DNA of 64,000 nt, taken from contig CP042279.1 of NCBI GenBank assembly GCA_007858575.1, positions 744,001 through 808,000 of the forward strand. Direction: 5' to 3'. Of this stretch, positions 1 through 11,351 are shown piece by piece. Each line of letters opens with the position of its first letter. Position 1 is the first letter of the stretch. A program made the position numbers and the translations under genes. The stretch is from Streptomyces sp. WAC08241. Lineage in GTDB: Bacteria; Actinomycetota; Actinomycetes; Streptomycetales; Streptomycetaceae. The notes beneath the pieces were generated by a model. It was given only the letters and a program-made list of their open reading frames with translations. It did not search any database and had not been told where the DNA came from.

Positions 1-494
1 GACTCGACGTCCTCGTCACCGAGGTCCGCACCCTCGACCAGGGCCTGCGCGAACTGGAGCGGGTCCTCGCCGCCTGCGGCGCGCCCCGGCGGCCCCGCTG
101 GCTGACGGAGGCCGAGGAGGCCTGGGCCGCGGTCGCGCCCCCGCGCCCGGAGGCGCCGCTCACCGCCGTCGTGCCGATCTGGCGCCGCCCCTGGATGGTC
201 CTGGGCCGCGACACCTTCGCCGGCGACCTGCTCGCCCGCCTCGGGATCCGCAACGCGTACGCCGGCCACCCCGAGCGCTACCCCCGGCTCCCGCTCGACG
301 AGCTCCGCGCCACCGCCCCCGACCTGGTGGTCCTGCCCGACGAGCCCTACCGCTTCACGCGCGACGACGGCCCCGAGGCCTTCCCCGGGACCGCCGCCGC
401 CCTCGTCGACGGGCGGATGCTCACCTGGTACGGGCCGTCACTGGCCGAGGCTCCGGAGAGGCTCGCCCGGGCCCTGCGAGCAGCGCGCCGCTGA
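1..494 (+). CDS. Helical-backbone metal receptor (BtuF/TroA-like), 3' part
   Basis: The reading frame is open from base 3 and ends at a TGA at 492-494, so only about 163 C-terminal residues are visible. The stretch RRPWMVLGRDTFAGDLL, followed by LARLG and a later VVLPDEPYRF, matches the second lobe of TroA/BtuF-type periplasmic binding proteins, which capture metal-chelate or corrinoid ligands and hand them to an ABC importer. No metal ligand can be assigned and the signal peptide region lies outside the window. Its last 74 bases overlap the end of the convergent TDT gene, but that end may be displaced by a frameshift. The corrinoid or siderophore substrate is inference. Confidence 0.75.
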   Translation, partial: LDVLVTEVRTLDQGLRELERVLAACGAPRRPRWLTEAEEAWAAVAPPRPEAPLTAVVPIWRRPWMVLGRDTFAGDLLARLGIRNAYAGHPERYPRLPLDELRATAPDLVVLPDEPYRFTRDDGPEAFPGTAAALVDGRMLTWYGPSLAEAPERLARALRAARR

Positions 495-1598
495 CGAGCC
501 CGCGCAGGGTGGGGAGACCGGCCACCAGCCAGGCCGCCACGAGGAACGCGTACAGCCCGACCGCCAGCCACCGGAAGGCGGCCAGACCGGTGTGCCCGGC
601 CAGCCCCTCGGCGCCGGTCACGCACGTCCCGACCGGGAAGGTGAACGCCCAGAAGGTCATCGCGAAGCCCATGCCCCGGCGGCGCGCCCGCAGCACCATC
701 GCCCCGGCGAGCGCCAGCCACAGCAGCGCGAAGCCCATGACGGGCACCCCGTAGAGGACGGCGAAGGCGGCGAAGCCGTGCGCGTACGGCTCGGGCAGCA
801 CGCCCGGGGCCGCGTCGGCGAACTTGTTCGCGGCGGTCGTCGACTGGCCGAGGGACCGAGGACCAGGAAGAGGGTGGGGTGAGCGCGAGCGGCGGCGGAC
901 CGCCGGTGACGAGCCGCCCGAAGACCAGGGGCAGCACGGCCAGGGTGGCGAGCAGGCTGAGGCCGAACAGCGCGTAACAGGCGATCAGGAGCGTCTGCCG
1001 GGCCTGCCCCGGGGGCAGGTGGGGACGAGCAGCGGGCCGAGGGCGGCGGAGACCATGGGGCGACCAGCGGCAGCAGCCACACCGGGGACGCGGTCTCGAT
1101 CCGGTGGTGCACCACCATGAGGTACGGGACGGCCACGGCCGCCACCAGGCCGATCAGCGTGCCGGCGCCGAACAGGACGGCGTCGAGCGCGACGGCCGCC
1201 GGGAGCCCGGTCCAGTCCCGGCCCACGACCAGGGCCCCGCCGCCGACCGCGAGCAGCGCCATTGAGAGGCAGCCGTAGAACGGGGCCACGGCCGGGTCCA
1301 GGAGGTGGGCGCGGGCCTGGTCGCGGTGGTGGATCCAGTGCAGCGCGCGGGCCGGGAGCAGGACGAGCAGCATCGCGAGCGACAGGGCCCAGACCGCCGC
1401 GCAGGCGGTACGGAGGCCGGGGACGTGCACCGGGAGGGCGGCGCCCGCGGTGGCGACGATCGCCGTGCCCATCACGGAGGCGTACCAGTTCGGTCCGAGG
1501 TGACGGACGGAGCGGACCCGGAGGCCCGGCCCGGCGCCGGGGTGGTGGCGCGGGGAGGGGTGCGGGACGGGGAGGTGCGACGCTTGCCATGGCTCCAC
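421..1598 (-). CDS. TDT family transporter (TehA/SLAC1-like)
   Basis: This is a multi-spanning membrane protein of the tellurite-resistance/dicarboxylate transporter family. The N-terminal part carries GPNWYASVMGTAIVATAG, the family's hallmark first helix, followed by hydrophobic segments such as LPAAVALDAVLFGAGTLIG; the C-terminal part has GVPVMGFALLWLALAGAMVL and the typical MGFAMTFWAFTFPVGTC. Together this gives about ten membrane segments, as expected. The frame is broken near 1057, 1020 and 850-880. The start is uncertain: GTG 1598 fits the conserved frame, while ATG 1590 lies in another frame. It diverges from a LysR gene and a 12-bp palindrome lies between them, so control by that regulator is plausible. 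The substrate (sulfite or C4-dicarboxylate in characterised members) cannot be told. Confidence 0.85.
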
Positions 1599-1638
1599 CG
1601 TCGTCCCGTTCCGGCACCCGGACCAGGGATCATGCGGC

Positions 1639-1650
1639 TATGACGTCATA
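1639..1650. promoter_or_regulatory. Candidate LysR operator in TDT/lysR divergent promoter
   Basis: TATGACGTCATA is a perfect 12-bp palindrome lying between the divergent TDT and LysR starts. LysR regulators usually bind imperfect dyads in such intergenic regions, so this is a natural operator candidate. The binding assignment is inference. Confidence 0.45.
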
Positions 1651-1660
1651 AGCTGGGTTT

Positions 1661-2800
1661 ATGAGCAGGGGAACGCGGGGCGGCGACGCCCACGAGGACG
1701 GGACGGGCGGGGACGGGGCACGGGGCGGTACGGCTCCGGGCGGCGCGGCTTCGGGCGGCGCGGCTTCGAATGGTGCGGCTTCGAACGGTGCCGTGTCCGG
1801 GGTGGGCCGGTGGTCGGAGGCGGTCCGGTGGCTGGAGACGGTCCGGTGGCCGGAGGCGGCCCCGCGGTCTCCGGAGCCCGTGGTGGTCGGGGCGCTTCCG
1901 GTGGGGCCGGAGCCCCCGCCCCCACCTCTCCCACCGCGTCCCCGACCTCGGCGCGCTCGAACTGCTCCTCGCCGTCGCCCGGCACGGCAGCCTCGGCGCC
2001 GCCGCCCGCGAGGTGGGGATCACCCAGCCCGCCGCGAGCAGCCGGATCCGCTCCATGGAACGGCAGTTGGGGTGGCCCTGGTCGACCGTTCGCCGCGCGG
2101 GTCCCGGCTCACCGACGCGGGCGCCCTCGTCACGGACTGGGCGCGGCGGATCGTGGAGGCGGCGGAGGCCTTCGACGCCGGGGCGCAGGCCCTGCGCGGC
2201 CGGCGCGACTCGCGGCTGCGGGTGGCCGCGTCCATGACGATCGCCGAGTACCTGCTGCCCGGTTGGCTGATCGCCCTGCGCGCCGAACGCCCCGACACCG
2301 CCGTGTCGCTCCAGGCCGGGAACTCGGCGGCCGTCGCGGAACGCCTCTTCGCGGGCGACGCGGACGTCGGCTTCGTGGAGGGCCTCGCCGTGCCGGACGG
2401 CCTCGACGGCGTGGTCGTCGCCCGCGACCGGCTCGCGGTCGTCGCCGCCCCTCGCACCCGTGGGCTCGCCGCCGCGCCCCGCTGGACCCGGCGGAGCTGG
2501 CCGCGACCCCGCTGGTGCTGCGGGAGCGCGGCTCGGGCACCCGGCAGGTCTCGACGCGGCGCTCGCCGCCCACGGGGCCTCGCGCGGCCGCTCCTCGAAC
2601 TCGCCTCCACGACCGCGGTGAAGGCCGCCGCCGTCAGCGGGCGGGCCCGGCCGTCCTCAGCGAACTCGCGATCGCCGAGGAGCTGGCCTCCCGCCGCCTG
2701 GTCGCCGTCCCGGTCGAAGGGTGCTCTCCGCCGGGACCTGCGGGCCGTCTGGCCCGCCGGCCACCGCCCCACGGGCCCGGCCCGTGACCTGCTCTCCTGA
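1661..2800 (+). CDS. LysR family transcriptional regulator with repetitive N-terminal extension
   Basis: The winged HTH is visible as DLGALELLLAVARHGSLG then AAAREVGITQPAASSRI (starting near 1935), continuing with GVALVDRSPRGSRLTDAGA. The effector domain follows with LRVAASMTIAEYLLPGW, then DADVGFVEG, and the C-terminus ARDLLS. Frame breaks lie near 1935, 2070, 2465 and 2550-2720. The ATG at 1661 would give an unusual 90-residue N-terminal extension made of two short tandem repeats (1732-1791 and 1808-1861); homologues I remember start close to the HTH, so the true start is unresolved. It is probably an autoregulator and controls the divergent TDT transporter gene. Confidence 0.8.
   Translation: MSRGTRGGDAHEDGTGGDGARGGTAPGGAASGGAASNGAASNGAVSGVGRWSEAVRWLETVRWPEAAPRSPEPVVVGALPVGPEPPPPPLPPRPRPRRARTAPRRRPARQPRRRRPRGGDHPARREQPDPLHGTAVGVALVDRSPRGSRLTDAGALVTDWARRIVEAAEAFDAGAQALRGRRDSRLRVAASMTIAEYLLPGWLIALRAERPDTAVSLQAGNSAAVAERLFAGDADVGFVEGLAVPDGLDGVVVARDRLAVVAAPRTRGLAAAPRWTRRSWPRPRWCCGSAARAPGRSRRGARRPRGLARPLLELASTTAVKAAAVSGRARPSSANSRSPRSWPPAAWSPSRSKGALRRDLRAVWPAGHRPTGPARDLLS
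1732..1861 (+). repeat. Two in-phase microrepeats in the lysR 5' region
   Basis: Four 15-bp units (GGCTTCGGGCGGCGC and variants) occupy 1732-1791, and three 18-bp units (CGGTGGTCGGAGGCGGTC and variants) occupy 1808-1861. Both unit lengths are multiples of three, so copy number changes would keep frame. Read in the frame of ATG 1661 they give Ala-Ser-Asn-Gly-rich pentapeptides and RW-E hexapeptides. Confidence 0.8.
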
Positions 2801-2821
2801 CCCGCGACCGGCCGTAGGCCC

Positions 2822-4444
2822 CTAGACGCTCGCCGCCCGGTGGGTGATCCGCCCGTCGAGGACCGTCAGCAGGACCGGCAGGTCCGGCAGGTCCGTGGCG
2901 GCCGTGGTCAGCGGGTCGCCGCCGAAGACGGCCAGGTCGGCGCGGTGGCCGAGGGCGATCCGACCCGCCTCGTGCTCCTCGCCCGCCGCGTACGCCGGAG
3001 CCGTCGTCAGGCCCCGCAGCGCCTCCAGCGGCGTCAGCGCCTGCTCGGGGCCGTGCGGCGCCTGCCCGAGGTCGCGGCTCGGGCGCCGGTGCCGGGCCCC
3101 GGCCATCACGCCGAGCGGCGGGAACGGCGCGATCGGCCAGTCCGAGCCGAGGACCACGGTCGCCCCGGAGTCCAGCAGGTCCCGGCAGCGCCACGCGCGC
3201 GAGGCGCGCTCTCGCCGAGCCGGCGCGACCAGTTGTCGGTGTGGTCGGCGCGGGTGAAGTCGCAGCAGTGGGTGGGCTGCATGGAGGCGAGGACGCCCAG
3301 CTCCGCGAAGCGGCGCAGGGTGTCGTCCGGGACGGTCTCGATGTGCTCGACCCGGTGCCGCACCCCTTCGCCGCCCGAGGCGCGCGCCTTCCCGACGGAG
3401 TCGAGGACGTGCCGGACGGCCGCGTCCCCGATGGCGTGCGTCGCGGTGGGCACGCCCGCCCGGTGCAGCTCGCCGACGATCCGGGTGTACGCCTCGGGGT
3501 CCGGCCAGAAGGCGTGCGTGGACTCGCCGTGGCAGTCGGGCCGCTCCAGCCACGCGGTGCCGTTGTCGATGGTCCCGTCCATGAAGAGCTTCACGCCGGC
3601 GACCCGCCACAGCGCCCCGCCGGTGCCCTGCCGCCCGATCAGCTCGCGCACGCCGTCGGCGTCGGTGCCGGGCTGGCACCAGGGCGCCACCCGCAGCCGC
3701 AGCGGCAGCTCACCGGCCGCGTCGAGCTCTCCGTACAGGGCGAGGCTGTCGCCGTTGGCGTCCATGGCGTGGCTGCCGGTCAGGCCCGCGGCGGCCATGG
3801 AGCGCAGCGCGGCCGCGAGCCGCTCCCGGCTCTCCTCGCGCGTCGGGCGCGGGGCGACCCGCTCGACCAGCTCGCAGGCGGCGTCCTCCTGGAGGAGGCC
3901 GGTGGGGCGCCCGTCGGCGTCGCAGACGACCTCGGCGGAGGCCTGGTCGAAGGTGCGGGGCCGTCGATCCCGGCGAGTTCGAGGGCCCGGCGGCTGGCGA
4001 GGGCCGAGTGGGCGTCGAAGAGCAGCAGGAAGGCGGGCACCCCGTCGAGGACGGAGTCGAAGGGGGCGGTGCCGACGGGGTGGCCGCCGAAGACGTTCGG
4101 GTCGAGGCCCCAGCCGAACAGCCACGCCCCGCGCTCCAGGGTCCGCACCTCGCGGGCGAGGGCCTCCCGGACGTCGTCGAGGTCGGCGCAGTACGACAGG
4201 TCGAGGCCGTGCGTCAGTTCGGCGCCGCTGACGGGTGCACGTGGCCGTCGACGAGCCCGGGGTGACGACGGCCCCCTGAGGTCGACGACGGTGGTGGCCG
4301 GCCCGGCGAGCGCGCGGATCTCGCGGTCGTCGCCCAGGGCCGCGATCCGGCCGTCCTCGGACACGGCGAGCGCGGTCTCCGGCAGGAACGCCTCGTACCG
4401 GGGTCGAGCAGACGGGCGGAGAGCAGGACGAGTCGGATGCGCAC
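2822..4444 (-). CDS. Amidohydrolase family protein (YtcJ-like)
   Basis: This is a metal-dependent hydrolase of the amidohydrolase-3 (YtcJ/N-substituted formamide deformylase) group. The N-terminal metal site appears as VDGHVHPSA; the middle carries VKLFMDGTIDNG and the C-terminal metal and substrate motifs THAIGDAAV, RVEHIE and LGSDWPIAPFPP. The ending GRIALGHRADLAVFGGDPL is typical of the composite beta domain. Length is about 535 residues, as usual. Breaks occur near 4265, 4400, 3960 and 3215. ATG 4444 is followed directly by the beta-sandwich start MRIRLVLLSARLLDPG. The substrate is unknown; the neighbouring NCS1 permease makes a nitrogenous compound conceivable. It converges with the LysR gene, whose stop is 21 bases away. 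Confidence 0.88.
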
Positions 4445-4499
4445 GGGTGGCTCCAGGGGTGCGGGACGGTTCTTCGGCGGTACGGGTGTGGGCGTACGG

Positions 4500-4599
4500 G
4501 TACGGGGACGGGCCGCGGGGAGGGCGGGGTGCGTACGGGGACGGGCCGCGGGGGAGGGCGGAGGTGCGTACGGGGCGGCCCCGCGGGGAAGGCCGGTGC
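4500..4599. repeat. 33-bp imperfect tandem repeat, three copies
   Basis: Three units begin with GTACGGGG at 4500, 4533 and 4568 (about 33, 35 and 32 bases) and share a C-rich/G-rich body ending in GGTGC. They sit in the 214-base gap between the amidohydrolase start and the TetR stop, where I see no gene. Confidence 0.75.
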
Positions 4600-4658
4600 G
4601 GATCAGCCTGTACGGACCGGGTCCGCCCGGCGGGCCGACGTGCCGTACGGCCGGCCGC

Positions 4659-5308
4659 TCAGTCCGGCCCGGTCGGCAGCGACGTCCCCGACAGCGTCCC
4701 GGCCGCCAGGCCGAGCACGCGTTCCGCCGTGGTGACGGCCATCCGGGTCACCGCCTCCGGCCGGTCGCTCCGGTCGGTGTTGGCGTGGGCGCCGAGGCCG
4801 TCGAGGACGACCAGGATCTGGATGGCCGCGGTGCGCGGGTCGTCCGTGCGGAACTCGCCCCGCTCGACGCCCTCGCGGATGAGCCCTTCGAGGCGGTCGT
4901 CGGAGGCGCGCTCCTGCTCGGCGACCCGGTCGCGCAGCACGGGCCGGTAGCGGCTGAGGTGCCGGGCGTTGATCCACAGGCGGCTGATGTCGTCGTACGC
5001 CTCCCCGGCCGAGAGGGCGAAGTAGCGCGCGAGGTACTGCGCGGGGTGCCGTGCGGCCGCTCGGCGGGCAGCAGGGAGTCGAGCTCGCCGGTGGAGGCCA
5101 CGGCGAACGCCTCGGCCACCAGCTCCTCCGCCGAGGGGAAGTAGTGGCTGATCAGGCCCGGCCGCACGGCCAGCTCCTCGGCGATCCGCCGCAGGGTGAC
5201 GCATTCCAGGCCCTCGGTCAGGGCGACCCGGGCCGCGGTCTCCACGATCTCCGCCCGCCGGGCCTCCGGAGTTTTCCGAACGCGCTTGCGCTCGACGCTT
5301 GACGACAT
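4659..5308 (-). CDS. TetR/AcrR family transcriptional regulator
   Basis: The N-terminal HTH reads RAEIVETAARVALTEGLE then VTLRRIAEELAVRPGLISHYFPSAEEL, a classic TetR DNA-binding domain. The C-terminal ligand domain (SGEAYDDISRLWINARHLSRY and onward to TSLPTGPD) is in another frame, the break being near 5050. Intact length would be about 216 residues. Start at ATG 5308 (MSSSVERKRVRKTPEARRAE). It is divergent from the NCS1 permease gene 70 bases away, with an inverted repeat between them, so it most likely represses the permease in response to the transported compound. Confidence 0.9.
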
Positions 5309-5319
5309 ACCGGGGATGC

Positions 5320-5339
5320 TATTGAGTGTGCGACCAATA
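5320..5339. promoter_or_regulatory. Candidate TetR operator upstream of NCS1 permease
   Basis: TATTG and CAATA form a perfect inverted repeat with a 10-base spacer, centred in the gap between the divergent TetR and permease genes. The size and place fit a TetR operator; binding is inferred. Confidence 0.5.
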
Positions 5340-5377
5340 AGCAACCAGGTGGGCACCACACGCTTCCGGAGGGCCGC

Positions 5378-6830
5378 ATGGCTTCCACGATCCCCGACCA
5401 GAACCCGGCTCCCCGGGCCGCACAGGTCACCCCTCCGGCCGCCGACCGGCCCGGTCGCGTCGAGGCCCACGGCATCGACCACATCCCCGACGAGGAGCGC
5501 CACGGACACCCCCGCGAGCTCTTCTCCGTGTGGGCCGCGGCGAACGTCAACTACCTGAGCCTGGTCATCGGCGGCGCCCTCGTCCTCATGGGCCTGAGCC
5601 TCTGGCAGGCCCTCGGAGTGATCGTCGTGGGCAACCTCTTCTGGGTCCTCACCGGGCTGCTCGCCACCTCCGGCCCGGCTGCCGGCGCGCCCAGCGAGGT
5701 GATCACCCGGGCCGTCTACGGCGTCCGCGGCAACCGCGTGAACAACGCGATTGGCGGCTGGCTGGTCTCCGTCTGCTACTTCGCCCTCAACCTGGCCGCC
5801 GCGGCCACCGCCGCCTTCGCGCTCGTGGAGAAGGCCGGCGTCGCGGTCACCGTCCCCGTCGAAGTGGCCGTCGTCGTGGTGATCGCCGCCCTCACGCTGG
5901 TCATCAGCGTCTACGGGCACGGCCTGATCATCAAGCTGTACCTGCCGATCACGCTCGCCCTCGCCGCGGCCTTCGCCGTCGTCGCGTTCGCCGTCCTGCG
6001 CCACGCCGACTTCTCGTACGCCCCCGCCGCCCGCCTCTCCGGCGCCGAGCTGTGGTCGCTGCTCCTCGCGGGCACCACGATGATCGCCTCGGGCCCGCTC
6101 TCGTACACCACGAGCGCCGACTTCTCCCGCTACCTGCCCCGCACCGCCTCGAAGAAGGCGATCGTCGGCTGGACCGCCCTCGGCGCCTTCCTGCCCAGCG
6201 TCGTCGTCTGTGCGCTCGGTGCCCTCGCGGCCACCGCCGTCGACATGACCGACCCGCAGACCGCGCTCCAGGAGATCCTGCCCGGCTGGTTCGTGCCGGT
6301 CTTCCTGCTCGCCCTGGTCCTCGGCACCATCGCCATCAACGCCCTGACCGCCTACAGCGCCGGACTCGCGCTCCAGGCCGTCGGCCTGCGCGTCCGCCGC
6401 TCCGTCAGCGTCCTCTCGACGGCGCCGTGGCCGTCGCCCTCACCCTGTACGGCGTGCTCGTTCCCACTTCCTGGAGACCGTCAGCAACGCCCTCCAGGTG
6501 ATCACGGTCCTGGTCGGCCCGCTCATGGCGGTGTACGCCACCGACGTCCTGCTGCGCCGCTGCCGCTACGACGGCGTCGCGCTCTCCGACGAGACCCCCG
6601 GCGGCCCCTTCTGGTACACCGCCGGGGTCAACCGGGCCGGGGCGCTCGCCCTCGTCGTCGGCGTCGCCGCCGCGTCCCTCTGCGTCGACACCCTCTACAC
6701 CGGGCCCGTGGCCACCGCGCTCGGCGGCCTCGACCTCTCCCTGCCTGTCGGCATGGGCGTCTCCGCCGCCCTCTACGCCCTCCTGATGCGCGGCGACCGC
6801 ACGGTGCTCGCCGCCCGCGCGGCCGTCTGA
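5378..6830 (+). CDS. NCS1 family cytosine/purine permease
   Basis: This is a twelve-helix nucleobase-cation symporter of the cytoplasmic membrane. After a hydrophilic N-terminus with GIDHIPDEERHGHPRELFSV come helices containing [38 protein letters not shown] and YTTSADFSRYLPR, the last being a family signature near helix 6. Frame breaks near 6415 and 6465 separate the last helices (VITVLVGPLMAVYATDVL to GVSAALYALLMRG). Start ATG 5378 follows GGAGGGCCGC. About 483 residues when repaired. It lies divergent to a TetR gene that probably regulates it. Substrate could be cytosine, allantoin, hydantoin or a vitamin precursor; the sequence alone does not decide. Confidence 0.92.
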
Positions 6831-7535
6831 TCAGGCACGTCCACGGGCCGCCGCTGCCGCTGCTGCCGCCGCTTCGACCAGTCCCCGCATCACCCGCGCG
6901 TCCTCGCCCATCTCCGGGTGCCACTGCACGCCGAGGGCCCAGGCCGGGGCGGCCGGTTCCACCGCCTCCACCGTGCCGTCCTCCGCGTGGGCCGAGGCCG
7001 CGAGCCCCGTGCCCAGCCGGTCCACGGCCTGGTGGTGGTAGGTCGGGACCTCGGCGGGCTCCGGGACCAGGGAGGCGTAGAGGGTGCCCGGCACCGGCTC
7101 GACCTTGTGCCGGCCGATCACCCCGACCGCCTCCGCGTGCCCGTCCAGGTGTTGCACCAGCGTGCCCCCGAGGGCCACGTTGAGCAGTTGCATCCCCCGG
7201 CAGATGCCCAGGAGCGGGGTGCCGGAGGCCAGGGCCGCCTCGATCAGGGCCAGCTCCCAGGCGTCCCGCTCCCTGGCCGGAGGGCCGGTACGGGGTCGGG
7301 CTCGGCCCCGTACCGTACGGGCTCCACGTCCGCCCCGCCCGCCACGACCAGGCCGTCGAGCCGGGCCACGACCGCCGCGGCGGCGGCCGGCCCGTCCGGC
7401 GGAGCATCACCGCGAGCCCCCGGCCTCCCGTACGAGCCGGGGGTACGCGGCGGGGAGCAGCGCGGCCTCCATGTCCCACACGCCCCAGCGGGCCCGGTTC
7501 AGATAGGTGGTCACGCCGATGAGCGGCTCGGACAC
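6831..7535 (-). CDS. Class I glutamine amidotransferase / gamma-glutamyl hydrolase (PuuD-like)
   Basis: This is a hydrolase that probably releases glutamate from gamma-glutamylated intermediates, like PuuD of putrescine degradation. The start is GTG 7535, preceded by TTGGAGGAA, and gives SEPLIGVTTYL, typical of PuuD. The nucleophile is the Cys of LLGICRGMQLLN; the His and Glu of the triad are in LGVQWHPEM. HHQAVDRLG is also typical. Breaks lie near 7405 and 7285. About 233 residues when repaired. It is immediately downstream of the permease gene on the same strand (30-base gap), and belongs with the GlnA-like ligase further up, which suggests the last step of an ethanolamine or polyamine pathway. 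Confidence 0.88.
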
Positions 7536-7564
7536 GACAGTTCCTCCAAGGGGTCGGGACGACG

Positions 7565-9046
<1,482 letters not shown>

Positions 9047-9171
9047 GGCAGCGTCAGCTCCCCGCAACGGGCCCAATGGATTGAGGCCATACCTTTGCGC
9101 CGCCCCGGCGGGAACGCAACCCCGTGCGTTACTTTCGGGTTACGGGGCCCTTCGCGCGGCCCGGGCGCCGC

Positions 9172-9900
9172 TCACGTCAGGAAGCCCCGCAGCAGCGCCG
9201 CCGTGCCCGCGCAGTGCTCCCGCATCACCTCGCGCGCCGCGTCCGCGTCCCCGTCGAGGACCGCCTCCACGAGCGCGGTGTGCTGGTGCTGGGAGTGCTC
9301 CAGGTTCCGCACGAGCAGCGGGATGCAGTCGAGCAGGTCGTTCACCGTCGCCCGGACCGCCGCGTACTGCGCCGTCAGGGTCGGCGAGCCGGACAGCTCC
9401 GCGAGCGTGAGGTGGAGCAGGGTGTCCTGGCGCCGGTAGTCGCCGAGCGGGGCGTCGTGGGTCGCCGCGAGGGCGGACTGCAGCCGCCCGGCGCCCGGCG
9501 CGTCGAGGCCGTGGGCCGCGCACAGCCCGGCGGCCCCCACCTCCAGGACCTCCCGGAAGCGCAGGGTGTCCTCCATGTCGACCGAGGCGATCCGGCGGCG
9601 CAGCTCGTCCTCGTCGCCCGTCCGCACGCGGGGCAGCACGAACGTCCCGCCGTACCGGCCGCGCCGGCTCTCCACGAGCCCCTGCTCCTGGAGGACCTTG
9701 AGGACCTCGCGCAGGGTCACCCGGCTGATCCCCATCCGGTCGGCCAGCTCCCGCTCGGCGGGCAGCCGCTCCCCGTCCGGCACCAGGCCGAGCCGCACCA
9801 CCTGGAGGATCTGCTCCAGGGCCTCCTCGAACCCGTTGCCCGCCCGCACCGGCCGCAGCACGGGCGTCAGCCGGTCCGCCGGTCCACTCGTACCGGCCAC
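9172..9900 (-). CDS. GntR/FadR family transcriptional regulator
   Basis: This is one of the few unbroken genes (242 residues). The N-terminal winged helix reads [20 protein letters not shown], and the C-terminal FCD effector domain spans about residues 90-235 with [13 protein letters not shown] and [20 protein letters not shown]. The GTG start at 9900 gives [11 protein letters not shown]. It lies back to back with the glnA-like gene and upstream of the permease and hydrolase genes, so it probably controls the whole cluster. By position and type it matches the regulator next to glnA4 in Streptomyces coelicolor (from memory; inference). Confidence 0.93.
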   Translation of the reverse strand: MAGTSGPADRLTPVLRPVRAGNGFEEALEQILQVVRLGLVPDGERLPAERELADRMGISRVTLREVLKVLQEQGLVESRRGRYGGTFVLPRVRTGDEDELRRRIASVDMEDTLRFREVLEVGAAGLCAAHGLDAPGAGRLQSALAATHDAPLGDYRRQDTLLHLTLAELSGSPTLTAQYAAVRATVNDLLDCIPLLVRNLEHSQHQHTALVEAVLDGDADAAREVMREHCAGTAALLRGFLT

Positions 9901-9989
9901 GTTCTCGTTTCCTTTCCGCCGGTACTTCCCAAGCAATGGTCTTCCGCAATACCTTATGGCTCCCGGCAGGCCGAAGGAGGAGCAATCCC

Positions 9990-11351
9990 GTGGCAGACCG
10001 CACACCCCCGCTCGACATCGAGAGGTTGCGCGCCCTCGTCGCGAGCGGCGAGATCGACACCGTAGTCCTCGCCTTCCCCGACATGCAGGGCAGGCTCCAG
10101 GCAAGAGGTTCGCCGCGCAGTTCTTCCTGGACGACGTCCTCGGCCACGGCACCGAGGGCTGCAACTACCTCCTGGCCGTCGACACCGAGATGAACACCGT
10201 CGACGGCTACGAGATGTCCTCCTGGGACCGCGGCTACGGCGACTTCGCCATGCACCCCGACCTCACCACCCTCCGCCGCGTCCCCTGGAACGAGGCCACC
10301 GCCATGGTGACGGCCGACCTCGCCTGGGGCGACGGCACCCCGTGGTCGCCGCGCCCCGCCAGATCCTCCGCCGCCAGCTCGAACGCCTCGCGGAGCACGG
10401 GCTCACCGCGCACGTCGGCACCGAGCTGGAGTTCATCGTCTTCAAGGACACCTACGAGCAGGCCTGGGACGCGAACTACCGCGGCCTCACCCCCGTCAAC
10501 CAGTACAACGTCGACTACTCCGTCCTCGGCACCGGACGCGTCGAACCCTCCTGCGCCGCATCCGCAACGAGATGACCGCCGCCGGACTCACCGTCGAGTC
10601 CGCCAAGGGCGAGTGCAACCCCGGACAGCACGAGATCGCCTTCAAGTACGACGAGGCCCTCGTCACCTGCGACCGGCACGCCGTCTACAAGACCGGCGCC
10701 AAGGAGATCGCCGCCCAGGAGGGCTGCTCGCTCACCTTCATGGCGAAGTACAACGAGCGCGAGGGCAACTCCTGCCACATCCACCTCTCCCTCCAGGACG
10801 CCGAGGGCACGAACGTGATGGCCGGGGACGACGAGCACGGCATGTCCGCGACCATGCGGCACTTCCTCGCCGGACAGCTCGCCGCCCTCCGCGACTTCTC
10901 CCTCCTCTACGCCCCCAACGTCAACTCCTACAAGCGGTTCCAGCCCGGCTCCTTCGCCCCCACCGCCGTCGCCTGGGGCCACGACAACCGCACCTGCGCC
11001 CTCCGGGTCGTCGGCCACGGACGCTCCACCCGCTTCGAGAACCGCCTCCCCGGCGGCGACGTCAACCCCTACCTCGCCGTCGCCGGTCTGGTCGCCGCCG
11101 GACTCCACGGCATCGAGCAGCGCCTCGAACTGCCCGAACCCTGTACGGGCAACGCCTACGCCGCCGACTACGCCCACGTCCCCACCACCCTGCGCGAGGC
11201 CGCCGAACTCTGGGAGACCAGCGAGATCGCCAAGGCCGCCTTCGGCCCCGAGGTCGTCGCCCACTACCGCAACATGGCCCGCGTCGAACTCGACGCCTTC
11301 GACGCCGCGGTGACCGACTGGGAACTGCGCCGCTCCTTCGAACGCTTGTGA
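9990..11351 (+). CDS. glnA4: Glutamine synthetase-like gamma-glutamyl ligase (GlnA4-type)
   Basis: The enzyme has the GS catalytic fold: [12 protein letters not shown], the ATP/metal motif [45 protein letters not shown] and [16 protein letters not shown]. Such non-nitrogen-assimilating homologues ligate glutamate to amines; in S. coelicolor GlnA4 makes gamma-glutamylethanolamide. GTG 9990 is preceded by GAAGGAGG. Breaks lie near 10103, 10340 and 10548. Its TGA overlaps the GTG start of the aldehyde dehydrogenase gene, so both are translationally coupled. The permease, hydrolase, aldehyde dehydrogenase and SDR around it complete a gamma-glutamyl pathway. The exact amine is inferred from synteny; a polyamine ligase role is the alternative. 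Confidence 0.88.
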
